A DNA stretch of 64,000 nt from Egaibacter danicus. GTDB lineage: Bacteria; Pseudomonadota; Gammaproteobacteria; Burkholderiales; Burkholderiaceae_C. Position 1 is the first letter of the stretch, and each line of letters begins with the position of its first letter. Both the position numbers and the translations under genes were made by a program. The notes under the pieces are model-generated. The model had not been told where the DNA came from. It saw nothing but the letters and a program-made list of their open reading frames with translations, and did not search any database. Below are positions 1-8,431 of the stretch, piece by piece. Location of the stretch: NCBI GenBank assembly GCA_016707075.1, contig JADJII010000001.1, positions 372,001-436,000 of the forward strand, in the 5' to 3' direction.

Positions 1-1
1 G

Positions 2-241
2 CCCAAGGCTTCTCCTTCACCAGCTGCGCTCCCCATGCCCGCCACCTATGAGGCGGCGTTGCAGGAGCTCGAAAAGCTGGTCGGTCAACTCGAATCCGGC
101 GACATGCCGCTGGAACAACTGCTCAGTGGCTACCAGCGCGGGGCCGAACTGCTCCAGTTTTGCCGCGACAAGCTGGAAGCCGTTGAAAACCAGATCAAGG
201 TGCTGGACGCCGGCATGCTCAAGCCATGGACACCCGAGTGA
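2..241 (+). CDS. xseB: exodeoxyribonuclease VII small subunit (5' end outside window)
   Basis: XseB is the small subunit that, in several copies, binds XseA to form exonuclease VII, a single-strand DNA nuclease. The frame is open from base 2, so the true start probably lies just upstream; an internal ATG at 35 begins MPATYEAALQELEKLVGQLE. The family signature is clear: the YEAALQELEKLV helix, the acidic SGDMPLEQLL loop, and a second helix ending in KVLDAGMLKPW. It overlaps ispA by 16 bases, the usual xseB-ispA-dxs arrangement. Only the N-terminus is uncertain. Confidence 0.93.
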   Translation, partial: PKASPSPAALPMPATYEAALQELEKLVGQLESGDMPLEQLLSGYQRGAELLQFCRDKLEAVENQIKVLDAGMLKPWTPE

Positions 242-1167
242 AAACCGCCACGCTGTTTGATCTGCGTTCCTGGAGCGCAGGCTGTCTGGATCGCGTGGAA
301 CGCGCGCTGGAACGGTGGGTGACCGCAGACGCACCGGCTGGCCTGGACCATGGCGCTCCGGCGGAGCTGGTGGAAGCCATGCGCTACGCCGTGCTGGATG
401 GCGGCAAACGGTTGCGCCCGTTGCTGGTGCTGGCATCCTGTGAGGCGGTGCAGGGAAATGAAGGCGCTGCGATGCGAGCCGCCTGCGCCACCGAACTGAT
501 CCATGCGTATTCATTGGTCCACGACGACATGCCGTGCATGGACAACGATATCCTGCGCCGCGGTAAGCCCACGGTCCATGTCAAGTTTGGCGAGGCTACG
601 GCGCTACTGGCAGGCGACGCCCTGCAGGCGCTGGCGTTTGAGCTGCTCACGCCGGAGGATGCAACTTTCCCGGCGGCCATGCAGGCGCAGCTGTGTCGGC
701 TGCTGGCCCGTGCGGCCGGCAGCGCCGGTATGGCCGGCGGCCAGGCGATTGATCTGGCCAGCGTGGGTGAGCGCCTGAGCGAACGCCAGTTGCGCGACAT
801 GCACGAGCTCAAGACCGGTGCCCTGCTGCAGGGCAGCGTCATGATGGGTGCGGCCTGCGGCAACCCGACTCAGGCCGAAAAAGCGGCGCTGGAAAACTAC
901 GGCGCGGCCATGGGGCTGGCGTTTCAGGTGGTGGACGATATTCTGGATGTCACTTCAGACTCGGCTACCCTGGGCAAAACGGCAGGCAAGGACGCTCTGC
1001 AGGACAAGCCAACCTACGTGTCCATTTTGGGGCTGGAACGTTCACGTGCCCATGCACAGGAACTGCTGGCCAGGGCTCTGGCCGCGCTGGATGGCAGCGG
1101 CTTGTCTCATGACCGGACACAGGCCCTTCGCGCACTGGCCGACATGGTGGTCAATCGCGCCCACTGA
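226..1167 (+). CDS. ispA: (2E,6E)-farnesyl diphosphate synthase (polyprenyl synthetase)
   Basis: This enzyme condenses isopentenyl and dimethylallyl diphosphate to geranyl and then farnesyl diphosphate, the precursor of ubiquinone and undecaprenyl carriers. The 313-residue protein has the first aspartate-rich motif DDMPCMD at residues 100-106 and the second, DDILD, at 237-241, with the GGKRLRP substrate-binding motif before them. It starts inside xseB and is followed after 14 bases by dxs, so three genes of one pathway region are probably cotranscribed. Length and motifs fit the family. Confidence 0.96.
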   Translation: MDTRVKTATLFDLRSWSAGCLDRVERALERWVTADAPAGLDHGAPAELVEAMRYAVLDGGKRLRPLLVLASCEAVQGNEGAAMRAACATELIHAYSLVHDDMPCMDNDILRRGKPTVHVKFGEATALLAGDALQALAFELLTPEDATFPAAMQAQLCRLLARAAGSAGMAGGQAIDLASVGERLSERQLRDMHELKTGALLQGSVMMGAACGNPTQAEKAALENYGAAMGLAFQVVDDILDVTSDSATLGKTAGKDALQDKPTYVSILGLERSRAHAQELLARALAALDGSGLSHDRTQALRALADMVVNRAH

Positions 1168-1181
1168 GAACAACAAAAACT

Positions 1182-3080
1182 ATGTCAAAGACTTCCTATC
1201 CGCTGCTCAAAGCCATTCATGCCCCGGCTGATTTGCGCAAACTGCCGCGTACGCAGCTGGGCGCGCTTGCCACGGAGCTGCGCGCCTATCTGATCGACAG
1301 CGTATCCAAAACCGGCGGTCACCTCAGCTCCAACCTGGGCACGGTGGAGTTGACGGTTGCGCTGCACTACGTGTTCAACACGCCTGACGATCGTGTGGTG
1401 TGGGATGTGGGCCACCAGACCTACCCGCACAAGATCCTCACCGGGCGGCGTGACCGCATGGCCTCGCTTCGCCAGCTGGGTGGCCTGAGCGGGTTTCCGC
1501 AGCGGGTGGAAAGCGAATACGACGCCTTTGGCACGGCGCACTCCAGCACCTCCATTTCTGCCGCGCTGGGCATGGCCCTGGCGGCCAAGATCAAGGGTGA
1601 AGACCGGCACGCCATCGCGGTGATTGGTGACGGTGCATTGACAGCTGGCATGGCGTTCGAGGCACTCAACAATGCTGGCGTGGCTGACTGCAATCTGCTG
1701 GTGATACTGAACGACAACGACATGAGCATCAGCCCGCCAGTGGGCGCGCTTAACCGGTATCTGGCGCAACTGATGAGCGGTCAGTTTTATTCTGCGGCGA
1801 AAAACGTGGGCAAGACGGTGCTCAAGGGCGCACCACCCCTGTTTGAACTGGCCAAGCGCATTGAAGAGCACGCCAAGGGCATGGTGGTTCCGGCCACGCT
1901 ATTCGAAAAATTTGGCTTCAACTATGTCGGCCCGATTGATGGCCACGACCTCGATTCGCTGATTCCCACGCTGGAAAACATCAGGCACCTCAAAGGTCCG
2001 CAGTTCCTGCACGTGGTGACCAAAAAAGGGCAAGGCTACAAACTGGCCGAGGCAGACCCGGTCGCCTACCATGGCCCGGGCAAGTTTGACCCGGCTGTGG
2101 GCCTGCAAAAACCCAGCACACCGGCGAAGCAAACCTTCACCCAGGTGTTTGGCCAGTGGCTGTGCGACATGGCCGCGAAAGACCCGCGTCTGGTGGGCAT
2201 CACGCCCGCCATGCGCGAAGGCTCAGGCATGGTGGAGTTTGAAAAACGCTTCCCCGCCCGCTACTTTGACGTGGGTATCGCCGAGCAACACGCGGTCACC
2301 TTTGCCGCCGGGCTGGCCTGCGAGGGCTTGAAGCCCGTCGTGGCGATTTATTCCACCTTCCTGCAGCGAGCCTACGACCAGGTGATCCACGACGTGGCCA
2401 TCCAGAATCTGCCTGTTGTGTTTGCGCTGGACCGTGCCGGTCTGGTGGGCGCAGATGGTGCTACCCATGCGGGGGCGTATGACATACCTTTTCTGCGCTG
2501 CGTTCCCAACGTCAGTGTGGCCTGCCCGGCCGACGAGAACGAGTGCCGCCAGCTGCTTACTACCGCATTCGAGCAAGATCATCCCGTCGCCGTGCGTTAT
2601 CCGCGTGGTGCTGGCGTCGGTGCCACGGTTGAGGCGGGACTGCAACCGCTTCCGTTTGGCAAGGGCGAGATCCGGCGCAGGGGCTCGGGCCTGGCCATTC
2701 TGGCTTTTGGCACCATGCTCCACCCCGCGCTGGAAGTTGCGGAAAAGCTGAACGCTACCGTCGTCAACATGCGTTGGGCCAAGCCGCTGGACGTGGAGCT
2801 GCTGCAACAGGTGGCGGCAGATCATGATGCTTTGGTCACTGTCGAAGAAGGTGCACTGTTTGGGGGCGCCGGCAGCGCGGTTCTGGAGGCCCTGCAGGCC
2901 GCCGGGATTCAAAAGCCTGTGCTTTGCCTCGGCCTGCCAGACACCTTCATCGAGCATGGAGACCCCGCCAGACTGCTGGCACTGCAAGGGCTGGATGCTG
3001 CCGGCATGGAAGCCAGCGTACGCAGCCGTTTTGGTGCATTGCTGCAGGGTCAGCGGGCCGCGCTCAAGGTTGTGGCCTGA
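1182..3080 (+). CDS. dxs: 1-deoxy-D-xylulose-5-phosphate synthase
   Basis: Dxs makes 1-deoxyxylulose 5-phosphate from pyruvate and glyceraldehyde 3-phosphate using thiamine diphosphate, the entry step of the MEP pathway that supplies IspA next door. The 632-residue protein shows the N-terminal GHLSSNLGTVELT region, the cofactor motif GDG at residues 149-151 followed by NNAG, and the catalytic glutamate segment VGIAEQHAVTFAAGLA. The C-terminal transketolase domain is complete. It is the last gene of the xseB-ispA-dxs operon; no strong terminator is visible in the following 200 bases. Confidence 0.97.
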   Translation: MSKTSYPLLKAIHAPADLRKLPRTQLGALATELRAYLIDSVSKTGGHLSSNLGTVELTVALHYVFNTPDDRVVWDVGHQTYPHKILTGRRDRMASLRQLGGLSGFPQRVESEYDAFGTAHSSTSISAALGMALAAKIKGEDRHAIAVIGDGALTAGMAFEALNNAGVADCNLLVILNDNDMSISPPVGALNRYLAQLMSGQFYSAAKNVGKTVLKGAPPLFELAKRIEEHAKGMVVPATLFEKFGFNYVGPIDGHDLDSLIPTLENIRHLKGPQFLHVVTKKGQGYKLAEADPVAYHGPGKFDPAVGLQKPSTPAKQTFTQVFGQWLCDMAAKDPRLVGITPAMREGSGMVEFEKRFPARYFDVGIAEQHAVTFAAGLACEGLKPVVAIYSTFLQRAYDQVIHDVAIQNLPVVFALDRAGLVGADGATHAGAYDIPFLRCVPNVSVACPADENECRQLLTTAFEQDHPVAVRYPRGAGVGATVEAGLQPLPFGKGEIRRRGSGLAILAFGTMLHPALEVAEKLNATVVNMRWAKPLDVELLQQVAADHDALVTVEEGALFGGAGSAVLEALQAAGIQKPVLCLGLPDTFIEHGDPARLLALQGLDAAGMEASVRSRFGALLQGQRAALKVVA

Positions 3081-3280
3081 AATATTTTCACGGGTCGTGT
3101 GAGGCGGCTTTCAAGGTCGCTTTCAGTTTGCTGACTATCCGCAAAGCGTGCTGTTTTTCAAGGGAAAACCCGCCCCGTGGCGCCTCAAAAGCGTTTCTAC
3201 AATCGCGTTTGACTCTTATCAGTCTTCGTGCGCCCAAAAGGCAGACGAATTGATCAACACAACCTCTCGGAGTGAATTAC

Positions 3281-4363
3281 ATGGATCGTCGTTCCCTAAT
3301 TAAAAACGCCGGCATTGCTGGTGTACTGGCTGCCGGTGTTGCACCTGCAGTTCATGCACAGGCCGCCGCCATCCGCTGGCGTCTGGCTTCCAGCTTCCCC
3401 AAGGCGCTGGACACCATCTTTGGTGCTGCTGATACGTTTGCCAAAAAAGTGGGTGAAATGTCGGGTGGCAAGTTCACCATCACCACGCACGCTGCTGGCG
3501 AGCTGATGCCTGCTTTCGGCGTGGTGGACGGTGTGCAGAATGCCACCGTTGAAATGGCCCACACAGCGCCGTATTACTTCTTTGGCAAGGACGAAACCTT
3601 TGCCCTGGGTTGCGCGATTCCTTTCGGCCTGAACAGCCGCCAGATGACGGCCTGGATGTACCAGGGCAACGGTGGCAAGCTGATGGCCGAGTTTTATGCC
3701 AAGTACAACATGGTGAACTTCCCCATGGGCAATACTGGCGCTCAGATGGGCGGCTGGTATCGCAAGGAAATCAAGTCGGTCAAAGACGTCAAAGGCATGA
3801 AGATGCGCATTGGTGGCTTCGCTGGCAAGGTGTTTGAGCGCATGGGCGGCGTGCCACAAAACATCCCTGGCGGCGAAATTTATCAGGCGCTGGAAAAAGG
3901 CACGATTGACGCCGCTGAGTGGGTAGGTCCATACGATGACCAGAAGCTCGGCTTCAACAAGGTCGCACCGTTCTACTACTATCCCGGCTGGTGGGAAGGT
4001 GGTCCGCAGCTCGACCTGTTCGTCAACGACAAGGCTTTCGCTGGCCTGTCTGGGGAAAACAAGGCCATCATCGAGTCTGCAGCTGCTTATGCGCACACGG
4101 AAATGCAGGCCAAATACGATGCCAAGAATCCGGGTGCCCTCAAGCAGCTGGTGGGTCAAAAGGTCAAGGTACTGCCATTCCCCAAAGATGTGCTGGACCT
4201 GGCATACAAGGAAGCCATGGCGCTCTACAGCGAGCTGAGTGCCAAGAACCCCAACTGGAAGAAAGTCTACGAAGACTACGCCGCATTCCGCAAGGACGAG
4301 AACCTCTGGTTCCGCTTTACCGAAGCACGTTTCGACAGCTTCATGCAGGCGCAAAAGCTGTAA
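3281..4363 (+). CDS. TRAP transporter substrate-binding protein (TakP/DctP family)
   Basis: This is a periplasmic solute receptor for a tripartite ATP-independent transporter. The ATG at 3281 is preferred over an upstream GTG because GGAG lies 8 bases before it. The N-terminus MDRRSLIKNAGIAGVL looks like a twin-arginine signal, cleaved near VHAQA. The mature region (WRLASSFPKALDTIFGAAD, then HTAPYYFFGKDETFALG) resembles TakP proteins, which bind 2-oxo acids; the ligand here is inferred only from that likeness. Its presumed membrane partners lie on the opposite strand beyond nhaD, so it is transcribed separately from them. A strong hairpin terminator follows. Confidence 0.88.
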   Translation: MDRRSLIKNAGIAGVLAAGVAPAVHAQAAAIRWRLASSFPKALDTIFGAADTFAKKVGEMSGGKFTITTHAAGELMPAFGVVDGVQNATVEMAHTAPYYFFGKDETFALGCAIPFGLNSRQMTAWMYQGNGGKLMAEFYAKYNMVNFPMGNTGAQMGGWYRKEIKSVKDVKGMKMRIGGFAGKVFERMGGVPQNIPGGEIYQALEKGTIDAAEWVGPYDDQKLGFNKVAPFYYYPGWWEGGPQLDLFVNDKAFAGLSGENKAIIESAAAYAHTEMQAKYDAKNPGALKQLVGQKVKVLPFPKDVLDLAYKEAMALYSELSAKNPNWKKVYEDYAAFRKDENLWFRFTEARFDSFMQAQKL

Positions 4364-4379
4364 TCAGCCAGCGCACTGC

Positions 4380-4411
4380 AAAAAAAGCCCCGCGATGCGG
4401 GGCTTTTTTTA
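4380..4411. terminator. bidirectional intrinsic terminator between takP-like gene and nhaD
   Basis: A GC-rich stem, GCCCCGC paired with GCGGGGC around a short AT loop, is flanked by A and T runs on the two sides. It sits between two convergent genes and would work in both directions. Confidence 0.85.
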
Positions 4412-4429
4412 TGGGGCAAATTTCTGACC

Positions 4430-5713
4430 TCAGTGGAGCAAGTTGTACTCGACGATGTAGAAGATGGCGCCGGCCAGATAGCCAATCAGCGCCAGGCCGC
4501 TGATCTTGCGCACATACCAGATGAAGTCGATTTTCTCCAGCCCCATGGCGGCCACACCAGCGGCTGAGCCAATGATGAGGATGGAGCCACCCGTGCCGGC
4601 GCAGTAGGCCATGAACTCCCACAGGAAGCTGTCGGGCGGATACTGCTCCAGGCTGTACATGCCCATGGATGCCGCTACCAGCGGCACGTTGTCCACCACG
4701 GCACTGACCAGTCCGATCAGCATCACGATGACGTCCTGCCGGCCCACCGTTTTGTCCAGCCACTGGGCAATGCTGGAGAGAATGTGGGTGTGCTCCAGCA
4801 CCGCCACTGACAGCAGGATGCCGATGAAAAACACGATGGAACTCATGTCGATACGTGTCAGCGCGCGCGCCAGCGTCAGGCGCTGCTTGCGCAAGTCTTC
4901 TTCCTGGCGATGCACCAAGTCACCGACCAGCCACAAGATGCCCAGACCAAAGAGGATGCCCATGAAAGGCGGCAGGTGCGTGACAGTTTTGAACACCGGC
5001 ACCAGCACCAGAATGGCCAGACCCAGGTAGAACATCAGGTTGCGCTCGAAAGCGGTGGTCTCGAAATTCTCGTCTTGTTCCATGCGTTGGGGTGCAATAA
5101 CCGGGCGGGAGCCCAGAACAAAACTGGTCACAGCCAGCGGCGCCAGCAGATTGATCAGGGAGGGAATGAACAGCCCCTTCATGATCTCCACGGCAGTAAC
5201 CTGCCCGCCAATCCACAGCATGGTGGTGGTGACATCACCAATGGGCGTCCAGGCGCCGCCCGCGTTGGCGGCAATCACGATGATGCCGGCAAAGAACAGG
5301 CGGTCTTCGCGTTTGTCCAGCAGTTTTTTCATCAGGGACACCATCACGATGGTGGTGGTCAGGTTGTCCAGGATGGCGCTCAGAAAGAACGACACAAAGC
5401 CGACCATCCACATCAGGGTGGACAGCCTGGTGGTCTTGATGCGTGAGGTGATGACCTCGAAACCATTGTGTGCGTCCACCACCTCCACGATAGTCATCGC
5501 ACCCATCAGGAAAAACACAATCTGCGCTGTGCCCATGAGCGATTCGCCCAGATGCTCACTGACCAGATGCGCGTCGCTGCTGGCCATGGCGTAGATGGTC
5601 CACAACAGGCCTGCGCCCAGCAGTGCGGAGGCAGACTTGTTGACCTTGAGCGGGTGCTCCAGGGCGATGGCCGCGTAGACCAGTACGAAAATGACGATAA
5701 CCAACGTGAGCAT
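4430..5713 (-). CDS. nhaD: NhaD-type Na+/H+ antiporter
   Basis: This is an integral membrane antiporter of the ArsB/NhaD group exchanging sodium (or lithium) for protons. The 427-residue protein has about 12 hydrophobic segments. It carries the NhaD hallmarks LDNLTTTIVMV in the first half, VDNVPLVAASMGMY in the second, and GTGGSILIIGSAAGVAAMG near the C-terminus. It lies between the TRAP receptor and the TRAP permease genes. Sodium export would be consistent with TRAP systems being sodium-driven, but that link is inference. Confidence 0.9.
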   Translation of the reverse strand: MLTLVIVIFVLVYAAIALEHPLKVNKSASALLGAGLLWTIYAMASSDAHLVSEHLGESLMGTAQIVFFLMGAMTIVEVVDAHNGFEVITSRIKTTRLSTLMWMVGFVSFFLSAILDNLTTTIVMVSLMKKLLDKREDRLFFAGIIVIAANAGGAWTPIGDVTTTMLWIGGQVTAVEIMKGLFIPSLINLLAPLAVTSFVLGSRPVIAPQRMEQDENFETTAFERNLMFYLGLAILVLVPVFKTVTHLPPFMGILFGLGILWLVGDLVHRQEEDLRKQRLTLARALTRIDMSSIVFFIGILLSVAVLEHTHILSSIAQWLDKTVGRQDVIVMLIGLVSAVVDNVPLVAASMGMYSLEQYPPDSFLWEFMAYCAGTGGSILIIGSAAGVAAMGLEKIDFIWYVRKISGLALIGYLAGAIFYIVEYNLLH

Positions 5714-5732
5714 AAGGTGTTTCCTGAAATCA

Positions 5733-5757
5733 GAAGGCCTTCCCGGAAGGCCTTTTC
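5733..5757. terminator. stem-loop between nhaD and dctM-type gene
   Basis: AAGGCCTTCC pairs with GGAAGGCCTT almost without a loop, followed on the plus strand by TTTT. It lies between two minus-strand genes, and on that strand the T tract is weak, so it may only partly terminate transcription from the TRAP permease gene. Confidence 0.5.
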
Positions 5758-5778
5758 ATGGGGAGAAAGTGCAACCGG

Positions 5779-7635
5779 TTAAGGTTTTTTCTTCTTGGCG
5801 TCCTTTTCCGCCTCCTCCAGCATGGCTTTCATGGGGTCATCGGCCTCAGGCTCCTTCGCGTCGGCTGGCTTGGGGTCGGCCAGCGGGTCAGCACTGGCTT
5901 GTGCACCGCTGGCAGGCGCAGCGGCCGGGTCGGCTGCGGGATTGGCAGGCTCTTCGGCGGCCGGCATTTCCAGCTGCTGCATGATCTGGTCAGATGTCAG
6001 CGACTCGGCTTTCTGGATGCCACCAGTTACCAGCACGGGGAATGCCATTACCAGTGCCAGCATGATCAGTTGCAGGACGATGAAAGCAATCGAACCCTTG
6101 TAGATTTCTGCAGTCTTGACCGAAGGTATCAACTTGCCGGTGACCCGGTCCTTATAGTCAAACTTGGCGGCCACACTGCGCAGATAAAACAGCGCAAAGC
6201 CGAAAGGCGGCGTGAGGAAGGACGTTTGCAGGTTCATCGCAATGATCACGCCAAACCAGATCATGGCCTGATCCGGCGTCATGCCCGGTACCAGACCTGG
6301 CAGGATCTTTTCCGCTACAGGCGCGAGCAGCGGAATGATGATGAAAGCGATCTCGAAGAAGTCGATGAAGCACCCCAGGATGAACACCAGAATGTTCACC
6401 ACAATCAAAAAGCCCCAGGCACCGCCGGGCATGTCCTTGAACAGATGCTCCACCCAGATGTGGCCGTCAGCGGCATTGAAGGTAAAGCTGAATACCGTGG
6501 AGCCAATCAGGATGAACAATACAAACGAGGCCAGCTTGGCCGTGTTTTCAAGAGCCTGTTTGGTCAGGGCCAGGCTCAACCGGCGCTTGCCCATGGCCAG
6601 AATCAATGCGCCCAGTGCGCCCATGGCACCGCCTTCGGTAGGCGTTGCGACACCCAGAAAAATGGTGCCCAGCACCAGAAAGATCAGGATCAGCGGGGGC
6701 ATCAGCACGAAGGTCACCTGCTCCGCCAGTTTGGACAGCAGGTGCATTTTGGTGACGTGATTGATGATGGCCAGCGCCAGTCCGGTCAGCGACGCCAGCG
6801 TCATGGACAGGATGACGATTTCATCCCCGGCCGACGGTACGGCGCGCTCCAGCCAGCGCGTCATCAGGCCATCGTGAACCTGTGACCAGGAATAACCAAC
6901 GGCGGCGCAGATCAGCACCAGCACCAGTAGCGACCGGTGGCCAGATTTGCCGTTGTCTTCCTTGTACAAAAGGGCTTCAGGCGGCAAGGCGGGCACCATG
7001 GCCGGCTTGAAGATGGCCACGGCCACGATAAACAGCACGTACAGGCCCACCAGCAGCAAGCCGGGAACCAGGGCACCGGAGTACATGTCGCCCACCGAGC
7101 GGCCCAACTGGTCAGCCAGCACGATCAACACCAGTGATGGCGGAATGGCCTGCGCCAGCGTGCCCGAGGCGGTGATGGTGCCGGTGGCAATGGTTCGGCT
7201 GTAGCCGTAGCGCAGCATGACGGGCAGCGAGATCAGCCCCATGGAAATCACCGCAGCAGCCACCACGCCGGTGGTAGCGGCCAGCAGCGCACCCACCAGA
7301 ATCACGGCAATGGCCACACCACCACGCACGGGGCCAAACACCTGGCCCACGGTTTCCAGCAGGTCCTCCGCCATGCCGGATCGCTCCAGGATGATGCCCA
7401 TCAAGGTGAAGAAGGGAATGGCCAGCAGCGTGTCGTTCTGCATGATGCCGAACACCCGCAGCGGCAGCGCCTGAAACATGGCGGAAGGGAAAATGCCGGC
7501 TTCGATACCAATGAAACCAAAAGCCAGGCCGGTGGCAGCCAGGCCAAAAGCCACCGGGAAACCGGTCATCAGCAGGGCAAACAGCCCCAAAAACATCAGG
7601 GGCACAAACTGTTGTGCCAGAAAAGTGGTTTGCAT
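5779..7635 (-). CDS. TRAP transporter large permease, long DctM type
   Basis: This is the large membrane subunit that forms the transport path of a TRAP system. It is 618 residues, versus about 430 for a standard DctM such as the one at 23842, and belongs to the long class that pairs with TakP-like receptors. It begins MQTTFLAQQFVPLMFLGLFALLMTGFPVAFGLA and has many hydrophobic segments to about residue 545. The last 65 residues are a cytoplasmic-looking Ala/Pro/Asp/Lys-rich tail ending KDAKKKKP. Its start abuts the stop of the small permease gene upstream, so the two are one transcript. Confidence 0.92.
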   Translation of the reverse strand: MQTTFLAQQFVPLMFLGLFALLMTGFPVAFGLAATGLAFGFIGIEAGIFPSAMFQALPLRVFGIMQNDTLLAIPFFTLMGIILERSGMAEDLLETVGQVFGPVRGGVAIAVILVGALLAATTGVVAAAVISMGLISLPVMLRYGYSRTIATGTITASGTLAQAIPPSLVLIVLADQLGRSVGDMYSGALVPGLLLVGLYVLFIVAVAIFKPAMVPALPPEALLYKEDNGKSGHRSLLVLVLICAAVGYSWSQVHDGLMTRWLERAVPSAGDEIVILSMTLASLTGLALAIINHVTKMHLLSKLAEQVTFVLMPPLILIFLVLGTIFLGVATPTEGGAMGALGALILAMGKRRLSLALTKQALENTAKLASFVLFILIGSTVFSFTFNAADGHIWVEHLFKDMPGGAWGFLIVVNILVFILGCFIDFFEIAFIIIPLLAPVAEKILPGLVPGMTPDQAMIWFGVIIAMNLQTSFLTPPFGFALFYLRSVAAKFDYKDRVTGKLIPSVKTAEIYKGSIAFIVLQLIMLALVMAFPVLVTGGIQKAESLTSDQIMQQLEMPAAEEPANPAADPAAAPASGAQASADPLADPKPADAKEPEADDPMKAMLEEAEKDAKKKKP

Positions 7636-8238
7636 TTATTTTTCTCCAGCCAGCAGGCGTGCGGTTTGCGCTTCGAGTTCTTCGAGCTTCTTCTGGTCAT
7701 CCGATTTGGATTCTTCGCTGCTCAGCACATCCGGGCCATTGCCGGTGAGGAATGCAATGCGCTTGATCAGCTCGGATACTGCCTGCATCATCAGCAAGGC
7801 AAATCCCAATGGAATCATGGCGTAGGCGGGCCAGCGAATCAGGCCGCCTGCGTTTTGCGACATTTCACCACTGGCCAGCGCCTGGGTGAAGAAGGGCCAG
7901 CCCAAGGCGATGGTGATCACACAGAAGGGAATCAGTACCAGCACAATACCCAGCACGTCAATCCAGTTGCGGGCGCGGTGGCTCAACTTGGAAGAGATGA
8001 AGTCGATGCGCACGTGTGAGTTTTTCAGGAAACCGTAACCTGCGCCCAACATGAAAACGGCGGCAAACAGATACCACTGAATCTCCAGCAAACCGTTGGA
8101 GCTGCTATTGAAGAACTTTCGCACCAGCGCATTGCCAGCGCTGATCAGCGTGGTGGCCAGAATCAGCCACATGGTGAATTTGCCAACCCCGGTACTGATT
8201 TTGTCAATCAGCCGGGATAGCGATAGCAGAGGGGTCAT
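7636..8238 (-). CDS. TRAP transporter small permease (DctQ type)
   Basis: DctQ subunits are four-helix membrane proteins that pair with DctM. This 200-residue protein has four hydrophobic stretches and the typical W-Y-L-F-A segment (EIQWYLFAAVFMLGAGYGF) followed by HVRIDF. Its stop codon touches the start of the large permease gene. The C-terminus is an extra charged tail rich in Glu and Lys. Three direct repeats, 8257-8290, lie just upstream and may be part of its control region. Confidence 0.9.
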   Translation of the reverse strand: MTPLLSLSRLIDKISTGVGKFTMWLILATTLISAGNALVRKFFNSSSNGLLEIQWYLFAAVFMLGAGYGFLKNSHVRIDFISSKLSHRARNWIDVLGIVLVLIPFCVITIALGWPFFTQALASGEMSQNAGGLIRWPAYAMIPLGFALLMMQAVSELIKRIAFLTGNGPDVLSSEESKSDDQKKLEELEAQTARLLAGEK

Positions 8239-8256
8239 GTTGTCTCCAGAGAATTG

Positions 8257-8290
8257 AACCGATAGCGGGTTGAACCGATACCAACCGATA
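8257..8290. repeat. three short direct repeats upstream of the TRAP permease genes
   Basis: The octamer AACCGATA occurs at 8257, 8273 and 8283 (TATCGGTT on the coding strand), 18-40 bases before the small permease start. Spacing of 16 and 10 bases suggests regulator half-sites, but no known motif is matched. Confidence 0.5.
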
Positions 8291-8431
8291 CCTATAGCGA
8301 CTGAGGTTAACGTGTTGCGGCTGAGAAATACCTGACAGCAGTGCGTTTTATCCTAGGGTAAATACCAGTGCCATTTATTTTCGCGCAAGCCAGGCGGCGC
8401 GGTGTGGGTGAAAATACGGATGTCAAGCATC

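Noticed and set aside
5758..6885. A 375-codon plus-strand open frame opposite the long TRAP permease gene
   Set aside because: It is rich in His, Gln and Arg, a typical shadow of a membrane protein gene on the other strand. The minus-strand frame has clear TRAP homology.
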